Part shown: one piece after another, positions 1 through 4,930 of the stretch | Layout of the letters: each line of letters starts with the position of its first letter | Numbering within the stretch: position 1 is the stretch's first letter | From: Chitinophagaceae bacterium | GTDB lineage: Bacteria; Bacteroidota; Bacteroidia; Chitinophagales; Chitinophagaceae | Assembly (NCBI GenBank): GCA_025362915.1 | Contig: JANYEU010000138.1 | Coordinates: 1 to 7,131, forward strand | Length of the DNA: 7,131 bases | Reading direction: 5' to 3' | Position numbers and translations under genes: made by a program | The notes under the pieces: model-generated | The model's database searches: none | Told to the model about the DNA's origin: nothing | What the model saw: only the letters and a program-made list of their open reading frames with translations

Positions 1-139
1 GAATATATATTGCCCCACGAAGAATATTTATCTCCCGTTTAAAATATATATCAACCCAAATATATTTTATATCAACCCATGCAGAATATATATTGCCCCA
101 CGGAGAATATTTATCTCCCATATAAAATGTATTTCAACC
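1..139. repeat. AT-rich higher-order tandem repeat (83 bp period, 20-21 bp subunits)
   Basis: Positions 1-57 recur at 84-140 with few changes: the first 36 bases differ at a single site (20 versus 103), and the rest is weaker. Inside this 83 bp period there is a finer one. Short C runs end at 16, 36, 57, 78, 99, 119 and 139, so they are spaced 20 or 21 bp, about two helical turns, and are separated by tracts of almost pure A and T. Subunits end in TTGCCCC, TATCTCCC or TATCAACCC. The array runs off the left edge, so its full extent is unknown. It is probably non-coding: the 83 bp period is not a multiple of three. I do not recognise it as a named repeat family. Confidence 0.75.
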
Positions 140-251
140 AAGACAATTACTCAAACAAGCGATGTAAGGATAGATAAGACCACAAAAAAGTATTGGGCAA
201 CCGGCTAGAAATTTAGTTACTAGTCGAAAATCTATAGTTTTGGGGTATTAA
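140..251. other. Intergenic stretch with no recognisable gene
   Basis: Between the left-edge repeat and the terminator I see no ORF of convincing length, no tRNA-like fold and no clear promoter on either strand. Together with 1-139 and the terminator this makes a roughly 340 bp gene-free stretch downstream of idi. Confidence 0.6.
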
Positions 252-300
252 AAAAGAGGCAGTGAGGAAAATAAAACTTCCTTACTGCCTCTTTTCTTTT
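252..300 (-). terminator. Intrinsic terminator of the sigma-crtI-crtB-idi run (T tracts on both sides)
   Basis: The arms 252-269 and 278-295 form an 18-bp stem with one G-T wobble (264/283), closed by an 8-nt loop at 270-277. The core pair is AAGAGGCAGT with ACTGCCTCTT. On the minus strand the stem is followed by a run of six T (complement of 250-255, shared with the stem base), and on the plus strand by CTTTT. It could therefore stop transcription from either side. It lies about 40 nt after the idi stop codon and is the only strong terminator in the carotenoid gene run, so it probably ends that transcript. Confidence 0.85.
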
Positions 301-353
301 GACTATCGACTTTTGACTTTTGACTTTTGAATTAAGACTATCAACTAATGACT
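298..353. repeat. Heptamer array A, overlapping the 3' end of idi
   Basis: Eight consecutive 7-bp units in unbroken phase begin at 298, 305, 312, 319, 326, 333, 340 and 347 on the plus strand. Seven of the eight end in ACT; the commonest unit is TTTGACT (298, 312, 319). On the minus strand the unit reads AGTCAAA. The array starts within the terminator's outer T tract and reaches into the idi coding sequence, where the units at 340 and 347 encode the last residues and the TGA stop (complement of 341-343). It is related in sequence to arrays B (2558-2599) and C (3415-3493). Confidence 0.85.
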
Positions 354-868
354 TCCCTAGTTGCCATCCATTCCTTTACCTTAGGGAAAGCTATTAAAAA
401 CCATTCAGTGTAGAAGTCTGCCTGTTGGGCAAAGGAAGCCTCAATTTTTTCCATGCTTCTGTAGGCATAATTCTCCACCTCATCAAAGTTCGATTCAATC
501 TTACCATCATGATAACCCACAAAAACATGGTCGAACTCATGCTCTGTAAGTCTATTGGTAAACTCGGCCTTGTATTTAAAGGAAAATGCTTTTACAAGAG
601 GTGTATCAAAGCCCATTTCCTCTTGAAGGCGTCTGTGTGCGGCATCCAATGTGGTTTCATTTGGTTTTGGATGGCTACAGCAGGTGTTCGTCCACAAGCC
701 CCCACTATGGTATTTTCGGAGCGCCCTCTGTTGTAGCAACATTTCGCCTTGGCTGTTAAAAATAAAAACACTGAAAGCCCTGTGCAGAAGACCTTGTATA
801 TGTGCTTCCATCTTCTCCATAGACCCGATTTCAATATCGTGTTCATCAACCAAAATCACTCTATCCAT
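341..868 (-). CDS. idi: Isopentenyl-diphosphate delta-isomerase, type 1 (Nudix family)
   Basis: Cytoplasmic enzyme that interconverts IPP and DMAPP, the starter for prenyl chain growth. The 175-residue protein has the usual bacterial type 1 length. Visible family features are TNTCCSHP at 60-67, in which Cys64 matches the catalytic Cys of the E. coli enzyme (its C67) and His66 the metal-binding His69; His23 and His29 as likely metal ligands; a Nudix-like helix around 71-86 (RRLQEEMGF); and TEHEF at 108-112, supplying Glu109 and the catalytic Glu111. The start ATG gives a normal N-terminus (MDRVILVDEHD). It is last in the minus-strand run, 104 nt after crtB; that gap is AT-rich and shows no clear promoter, so co-transcription with crtI-crtB is likely. 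The final residues (about VIS) and the stop codon fall inside heptamer array A, so the C-terminal tail may be repeat-derived. The nearby carotenoid genes explain the need for extra DMAPP. Confidence 0.93.
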   Translation of the reverse strand: MDRVILVDEHDIEIGSMEKMEAHIQGLLHRAFSVFIFNSQGEMLLQQRALRKYHSGGLWTNTCCSHPKPNETTLDAAHRRLQEEMGFDTPLVKAFSFKYKAEFTNRLTEHEFDHVFVGYHDGKIESNFDEVENYAYRSMEKIEASFAQQADFYTEWFLIAFPKVKEWMATREVIS

Positions 869-972
869 GCGCTAAAATTAGTGGTATGTTTTTATAATGA
901 TACCCTTAATAGTAATTTAATTAAAATGAAATAGTTGTTTACTATACTACATGGGCAATTACAGGCCTATTA

Positions 973-1815
973 CTACAAAAGGTTTAGCTGGCTTCTAATG
1001 CTCGCCTTGGCTACAATGAATAGTTTTCTATAATCTGGAACACGAATACGCTCGCTCATAATTTTTTGTGGCTGCAACTGTTTTATCTTATTAAACAACG
1101 ATAAATAGTATTTATAAGCCACATACACCCCAAATCTTGCCTGCAATGGCAATTGTATGATGGCAGAATAAGCATTGTCAAAATCTTGCTGAATGTCTGC
1201 CTCAATGGATAGCTTATCAGCTCTTGTGAAATTCCTAAAGTCGCATTCTGGAAAATACACCCTGTGCAGTCCTTCATAATCGGCTTTAAGGTCTCTCAAG
1301 AAATTTACTTTCTGAAATGCAGCACCTAAGCTCCTTGCTCCAGGTTTCAATTGTTCATATTGGGTTTTATTGCCATTGCAAAATACGTACAAACACATTA
1401 ATCCTACCACTTCGGCACTACCATAAATATATTCTTCGTAGCCGGATTTGTCATATTTGGTTTTATCCAAATCTAGTTCCATACTATGCAAAAAAGCATC
1501 TATCAGTGAAATATCTATACCATATTGATTAACGGTTTGTTGAAAGCTATTGAGTATTGGGTTGAGGCTTATCTTATTTTTAATGACTTTGTAGGTATCT
1601 TTTTTCAATTCTTCCAACAGCGTGGCCTTGTCATAATCATGAAAGGTATCTACTATCTCATCGGCCAAACGTACAAAACCATAGATGTTAAAAATAGGCT
1701 GGCGCAATGATTTCCCTAGCATTTTGATAGATGAAGAAAAGCTGGTACTGTATTTCTCAGTAACATTTTTGCTACAATCCATACTTATCTCGTGGAATAG
1801 TTGCATGTTTGCCAT
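973..1815 (-). CDS. crtB: Phytoene synthase (squalene/phytoene synthase family)
   Basis: Condenses two geranylgeranyl diphosphates head to head into phytoene, the first committed step to C40 carotenoids. The 280-residue protein carries the first aspartate motif DEIVD at 52-56 inside YGFVRLADEIVD, the YGSAEVVGLM segment at 131-140, and the second aspartate motif around NFLRDLKAD at 171-179 (Asp175 and Asp179). The N-terminal segment with YSTSF at 22-26 is typical of Bacteroidota members of the family. The start could be the ATG at 1815 or the one three codons later at 1806; many relatives begin near the second, and no Shine-Dalgarno sequence decides. It follows crtI by 61 nt on the same strand, which favours phytoene synthase over a squalene synthase role. 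The chain length (C40 rather than C30) is inferred from the context and not proved by sequence. Confidence 0.93.
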   Translation of the reverse strand: MANMQLFHEISMDCSKNVTEKYSTSFSSSIKMLGKSLRQPIFNIYGFVRLADEIVDTFHDYDKATLLEELKKDTYKVIKNKISLNPILNSFQQTVNQYGIDISLIDAFLHSMELDLDKTKYDKSGYEEYIYGSAEVVGLMCLYVFCNGNKTQYEQLKPGARSLGAAFQKVNFLRDLKADYEGLHRVYFPECDFRNFTRADKLSIEADIQQDFDNAYSAIIQLPLQARFGVYVAYKYYLSLFNKIKQLQPQKIMSERIRVPDYRKLFIVAKASIRSQLNLL

Positions 1816-1876
1816 ACGTGTTTTTAAAAGTTTATTCGTTTTTAAGCATTAATAATCGTATCCTATCGTGTACCAC

Positions 1877-3403
1877 TTATTCAAAAGCTTTCATCACTTC
1901 TTTTGCCACCACTTCGCCACTAATCAAGCTAGGCGGAACACCTGGTCCAGGCACTGTCAACTGACCGGTATAGAACAAATTTTTCACCTTTTTACTTTTG
2001 CAGGAAGGTTTTAGTATGGCAGTTTGTAAAAGGGTGTTTGCCAATCCATAAGCATTACCTTTAAAGGCATTGTACTCCCCAATAAAATCGCTCAATGCAA
2101 AAGATCGTTTATAAATAACATGCTCCTTGACAGATTGTTTTAAATGCGTTTCCATTCTGTCAACAATCATATCAAAATATTTATCCCTCAATGTTTCCTC
2201 ATCACCCGTAAGACCACTTGATACGGGAATCAACAAGAAAAGATTTTCACATCCCTCTGGTGCCACCGTATTGTCTGTTACCGACGGGATACATACGTAG
2301 AACAATGGATTTGTGGGCCACTGTTTCGAAGTATATATCTCATCGCCATGCACTGCAAAAGAAGTATCGAAGAAAAGAGAATGATGGGTGAGATTATCCA
2401 GTTTTTTATCCAATCCTATATAATACAACAAACAACTAGGTGCCATCACCCGTGTATCCCAATATTTATCCGAATAACTTCTGTATGCCTTTGGCAATAG
2501 TTTTGTTTCGATAAAATGGTAATCAGCAGAACCGATTACAACATCAGCTTCAAAATAATTGGTAGTTGAAAGTGGAGAGTCCAAAGTCGAAAGTAAAGAT
2601 TCTGGAGAAGTGCTTTTCACACCAACGGCTATTCCATCCTTAATGACTATTTCTGTAACATCTTCATTAAACCGAAATTGTACACCCAACTCTACTGCAA
2701 CCTTATACATGGCATCCACTACTTCATACATCCCTTTTTCAGGATACCAAGTTCCACCAATGATGTCGGCATAATTCATCAAACTATATAAGGCTGGCGT
2801 ATTTTCTGCCAATGCTCCCAAGAACAACACAGGAAACTCCAGTAGCTGACGTATTTTTTCATTCTTAAACAAAGAGCGTACATGGCCTTGTATGGAGTTG
2901 AAAACATCCAATTTAAACAAGCCACTTATCAAATCCAAATCAATAAACTCCGTTAATGACCTTCCCGGTTTATGCACCAGTTTGTTAATGCCTACCTTGT
3001 ATTTATACGCTGCTTCTGCTATAAACTGTTCAAACTTTTCTGCACTGCCGGGTTCTAATTCATTAAAAAGTTGTTTGAGTGCATCGTAGTTTGCCGGAAT
3101 ATCCATCGGGGCATCGTTCCAATAAATCCTGTAGGATGGGTCTAATCGTTTAAGGGTATAATAATCGGAAACCTTTTTGCCAAACTGGTTAAAATATCGT
3201 TCAAAAACATCGGGCATCCAATACCAACTGGGTCCCATATCAAAAGTAAATCCATCAACCGAAAATTTTCTTGCCCTTCCGCCTGGCATAGAGTGCTTTT
3301 CTAAAATTGTTACATGGTAACCAGCCTTCGCCAGAAAACTGGCTACAGATAATCCAGAAAAACCGGCACCAATTACAACAACATTCTTTTTTTTTGTTAG
3401 CAT
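1877..3403 (-). CDS. crtI: Phytoene desaturase (CrtI-type FAD-dependent carotenoid desaturase)
   Basis: Introduces conjugated double bonds into phytoene, probably yielding lycopene. From the ATG at 3403 the protein is 508 residues, normal for the family. It has a dinucleotide-binding fold at the start (VVVIGAGFSG, glycines 12, 14, 17) followed by ILEKH and PGGRARKF (40-47), MGPSWYWMPDVF at 56-67, and the C-terminal FAD-dependent signature NLFYTGQLTVPGPGVPPSLISGE at 475-497 (given in part: TGQLTVPGPGVPP). An upstream TTG at 3421 would add six codons, but these lie in heptamer array C and are probably not translated. Residues 269-282 (SLLSTLDSPLSTTN) are encoded by array B and look like an insertion in the turn before FEADVVIGSADYHF. 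Codons 3-6 contain a run of nine A. The gene lies 80 nt after the sigma gene, in the same direction. A C30 diapophytoene desaturase is the main alternative. Confidence 0.94.
   Translation of the reverse strand: MLTKKKNVVVIGAGFSGLSVASFLAKAGYHVTILEKHSMPGGRARKFSVDGFTFDMGPSWYWMPDVFERYFNQFGKKVSDYYTLKRLDPSYRIYWNDAPMDIPANYDALKQLFNELEPGSAEKFEQFIAEAAYKYKVGINKLVHKPGRSLTEFIDLDLISGLFKLDVFNSIQGHVRSLFKNEKIRQLLEFPVLFLGALAENTPALYSLMNYADIIGGTWYPEKGMYEVVDAMYKVAVELGVQFRFNEDVTEIVIKDGIAVGVKSTSPESLLSTLDSPLSTTNYFEADVVIGSADYHFIETKLLPKAYRSYSDKYWDTRVMAPSCLLYYIGLDKKLDNLTHHSLFFDTSFAVHGDEIYTSKQWPTNPLFYVCIPSVTDNTVAPEGCENLFLLIPVSSGLTGDEETLRDKYFDMIVDRMETHLKQSVKEHVIYKRSFALSDFIGEYNAFKGNAYGLANTLLQTAILKPSCKSKKVKNLFYTGQLTVPGPGVPPSLISGEVVAKEVMKAFE
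2558..2599 (-). repeat. Heptamer array B, in frame inside crtI
   Basis: On the crtI coding strand, six 7-nt units start at 2599, 2592, 2585, 2578, 2571 and 2564. Five fit TYTnnAC (for example TTTCGAC, TTTGGAC, TTTCAAC), and the last (TACCAAT) is degenerate. On the opposite strand the phase reads AGTnnAA, the same core as array A on its minus strand. Three heptamers equal seven codons, so the array encodes a seven-residue repeat: SLLSTLD then SPLSTTN (residues 269-282 of CrtI). The total of 42 nt keeps the reading frame. Confidence 0.8.
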
Positions 3404-3414
3404 AATTGCTTGGG

Positions 3415-3493
3415 GTTTCAAGTTTCAGGTTGCGAGTTACAAGTAAAAACAGGTATTTGAAACCGGTAACCAGTAACTTGTATCTAGTGCCGG
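3415..3493. repeat. Heptamer array C between the sigma gene and crtI
   Basis: Five 7-bp units start at 3415, 3422, 3429, 3436 and 3443 (GTTTCAA, GTTTCAG, GTTGCGA, GTTACAA, GTAAAAA). After a 2-nt phase slip, six weaker units start at 3452, 3459, 3466, 3473, 3480 and 3487 (including GTAACCA and GTAACTT). The array fills the whole sigma-crtI gap. Its right end contains the sigma factor's last two codons and TAG stop (complement of 3484-3492), and its left end covers the alternative TTG start of crtI. The unit resembles arrays A and B but is a GTTnCAA variant. Confidence 0.75.
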
Positions 3494-3984
3494 TCTATCT
3501 GAGCCTTCAACAACTTGCGGGCAAAGTGTATCCGACTTTTAATGGTACCTAATGGCTCGCAAAGCATATCGGCAATTTCATGGTATTTATAACCATCAAA
3601 ATATAGTAGAAACGGGTTTTTAAAAATAATAGGTAGGTCATGTATGGCAGCGTAAACCTCCTTAATATTGATGCCTGCAATGGCTGCATTAGAAACCGCC
3701 CCTTGATTATAATCTAATAGATAATCGTTTGGAGTGTTGTCAAAAATGGTATTTTGTTTAGCCTTCCTACGATAGTTATTAATAAAAATATTTCTCATAA
3801 TGGTATAGAGCCATGCTTTTACATTGGTTCCATCATTATATTTTTCCTTATTTGCCAATGCCCTAAGCAATGTTTCCTGAAACAGGTCTTTTGCTTGCTC
3901 GTGATCCCTCGTAAGGGTGATTGCAAAGGGTTTTAAGAACTCTGTATTATTGATTAACATGTAATCGAATTCAGCTGTTGACAT
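3484..3984 (-). CDS. ECF-type RNA polymerase sigma factor (sigma-70 family)
   Basis: A 166-residue protein with the two-domain plan of extracytoplasmic-function sigma factors. Region 2 runs about 12-73, with DLFQETLLRALAN at 33-45 and KAWLYTIMRNIFINNYRR at 56-73, which bind core polymerase and the -10 element. A linker follows, then region 4, whose helix-turn-helix at about 132-160 (YKYHEIADMLCEPLGTIKSR) should recognise the -35 element. Regions 1 and 3 are absent, as expected for the class. No anti-sigma gene lies next to it: the upstream neighbour is a divergent carbonic anhydrase and the downstream one is crtI. Its position as first gene of the carotenoid run suggests it controls pigment synthesis, and perhaps its own promoter; this is inferred from context only. 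The stop codon lies inside heptamer array C, so the last residues may have been remodelled by the repeat. Confidence 0.93.
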   Translation of the reverse strand: MSTAEFDYMLINNTEFLKPFAITLTRDHEQAKDLFQETLLRALANKEKYNDGTNVKAWLYTIMRNIFINNYRRKAKQNTIFDNTPNDYLLDYNQGAVSNAAIAGINIKEVYAAIHDLPIIFKNPFLLYFDGYKYHEIADMLCEPLGTIKSRIHFARKLLKAQIDRH

Positions 3985-4005
3985 AATATTTTGTTTAATA
4001 ATTAT

Positions 4006-4020
4006 TTTAACGAAGTTAAA
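4006..4020. promoter_or_regulatory. Dyad TTTAAC-GAA-GTTAAA upstream of the sigma gene
   Basis: Perfect 6-bp inverted arms (4006-4011 and 4015-4020) with a 3-nt centre, ending 21 nt before the sigma ATG. The same arms occur without a spacer upstream of the divergent carbonic anhydrase (4168-4179). An operator or promoter role is possible but is not shown by the sequence alone. Confidence 0.35.
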
Positions 4021-4035
4021 CGTAAAAAGTTTGTT

Positions 4036-4098
4036 CTATTGCTTTTTATTTTTACCTTTTTCTTCAATAGGCAATAATATTGCCACAATGCGCAATAG
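4036..4098. promoter_or_regulatory. Cluster of GCAATA half-sites with a central 15-bp dyad
   Basis: Arms GGCAATA (4070-4076) and TATTGCC (4078-4084) form a perfect dyad around a single A. Related half-sites flank it: CTATTGC at 4036-4042, CAATAG at 4065-4070 and GCAATAG at 4092-4098; the outer two are inverted relative to each other. The cluster sits mid-way between two divergent genes, where a shared operator would be expected. Neither the binding protein nor a function can be named. Confidence 0.4.
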
Positions 4099-4167
4099 AT
4101 TTGCCCCGTTCTGCTAATATACTCTAAAAAAGTTTATTTAGTTTCGATATTCTTAAAAAAGTTTTTG

Positions 4168-4179
4168 TTTAACGTTAAA
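4168..4179. promoter_or_regulatory. 12-bp palindrome TTTAACGTTAAA upstream of carbonic anhydrase
   Basis: Perfect palindrome ending 12 nt before the ATG of the carbonic anhydrase gene. It shares its arms with the dyad at 4006-4020. It may be an operator or part of the 5' leader; AT-rich palindromes of this size can also occur by chance. Confidence 0.35.
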
Positions 4180-4191
4180 ACCTGATTTAAA

Positions 4192-4824
4192 ATGAAAGTA
4201 TATGAAAAGCTATTGGCCGATAATAAGGAGTGGGCAAATGGAGAGGTTGCCAGAGATCCCGAATTTTTTACCCGCCTTGCTGGCTTACAAACGCCAGAGT
4301 TTCTGTGGATAGGTTGTAGCGACAGCCGCGTACCTGCGGATAGGATTACCGCTACGCAACCAGGGGAGATATTTGTACACAGGAACATTGCCAATATGGT
4401 GGTGCATACTGACTTGAATTTGTTGAGTGTTTTGCAATATGCCGTAGAAGTGTTGAAGGTAAAACACATTATTGTATGCGGACATTATGGCTGTGGTGGC
4501 GTAAATGCAGCCATGACACATCATTCGTTTGGCATCATCAATAAGTGGTTACGGAATATAAAGGACGTGTATAGGCTGCACAAGGATGAAGTGGATTCAT
4601 TGCCTACCGAAGAGGAAAGATTGGACAAAATGATAGAACTAAACGTGAAGGAACAGGTAATGAACCTTGCCAAGACTTCAATAGTTCAATCTGCGTGGAA
4701 ACACGATAACCGCCCCGACTTGCACGGATGGGTATATGGATTGAAGAATGGGATCATCAATCCAGTTTTTGAATTGCCAGCAAATAGCCCGATAGATCCT
4801 TTTTATGTGTATGATAATTTGTAG
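4192..4824 (+). CDS. can: Beta-class carbonic anhydrase
   Basis: Cytoplasmic zinc enzyme that interconverts CO2 and bicarbonate, supplying bicarbonate for carboxylases and pH balance. At 210 residues it is close to the E. coli Can length. The zinc ligands Cys42, Asp44, His98 and Cys101 are all visible (IGCSDSRVPADR at 40-51 and CGHYGCGGV at 96-104), with the Asp44-Arg46 pair that controls access to the metal; the numbering happens to match E. coli Can. The C-terminal part contains LHGWVYGLKNGII, usual for the clade. The ATG lies in AT-rich sequence with no Shine-Dalgarno, as is common in this phylum. It is divergent from the sigma factor and convergent with the transaldolase, so it is probably a single-gene transcript ending at the 4872-4909 terminator. 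Confidence 0.95.
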   Translation: MKVYEKLLADNKEWANGEVARDPEFFTRLAGLQTPEFLWIGCSDSRVPADRITATQPGEIFVHRNIANMVVHTDLNLLSVLQYAVEVLKVKHIIVCGHYGCGGVNAAMTHHSFGIINKWLRNIKDVYRLHKDEVDSLPTEEERLDKMIELNVKEQVMNLAKTSIVQSAWKHDNRPDLHGWVYGLKNGIINPVFELPANSPIDPFYVYDNL

Positions 4825-4871
4825 AAGAAGTCTCATTAGGTTTTTGTTATAAAAAGGAATCTAGTTAAAAT

Positions 4872-4909
4872 AAAAAGCCCGTTAAGCAATTTGCTAACGG
4901 GGCTTTTTT
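4872..4909. terminator. Bidirectional terminator between carbonic anhydrase and transaldolase
   Basis: The 5' arm (AAAAAGCCCGTTAAGCA) and 3' arm (TGCTAACGGGGCTTTTTT) pair into a GC-rich stem with two single-base bulges and a short AATT loop. A T run follows on the plus strand, and the A run at 4872-4876 gives the T run on the minus strand. It lies 47 nt after the carbonic anhydrase stop and 21 nt after the transaldolase stop (reading minus), so it can serve both convergent genes. Confidence 0.85.
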
Positions 4910-4930
4910 ATTTGTATATAAAGTTATGAA

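Noticed and set aside
1..121. Stop-free minus-strand frame from an ATG at 121 off the left edge, about 40 codons with a loose seven-residue pattern (GDKYSPW, then GNIYSAW)
   Set aside because: It is the translation of the low-complexity repeat. The 83 bp period is not a multiple of three, so the two copies of the same DNA are read in different frames within this one ORF, which is not what a selected repeat protein shows. It remains open only because the window ends.
1..139. Possible CRISPR array: a roughly 36-bp conserved block recurring after 47 bp
   Set aside because: Only two copies are visible, the block is itself built of 20-21 bp subunits, and the intervening DNA is made of the same subunits rather than unique spacers. 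No cas gene is present.
425..736. Plus-strand ORF of 103 codons
   Set aside because: It is antisense to idi, whose catalytic residues and length are intact, and the product resembles no family I know. The same applies to the other small antisense frames over crtB, crtI, can, tal and the plug gene.
869..972. Promoter for idi in the crtB-idi gap
   Set aside because: The gap is AT-rich. The nearest -7-like box (TAATTTTA) ends only four nt before the ATG and has no -33 partner, so read-through from crtB is simpler.
3404..3421. TTG start that would lengthen CrtI by six residues
   Set aside because: The added codons sit in heptamer array C, the ATG at 3403 gives the normal short lead (MLTKKKN) before the Rossmann strand, and no ribosome-binding signal supports the TTG.
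4139..4146. TAGTTTCG as a -7 promoter box for carbonic anhydrase
   Set aside because: It misses the TAnnTTTG consensus by one base and no TTG lies 17-23 nt upstream, so it was not listed as a promoter.
4134..4469. Minus-strand ORF of 111 codons across the carbonic anhydrase start
   Set aside because: It is antisense to the zinc-binding region of a clearly intact carbonic anhydrase, with no recognisable protein features.
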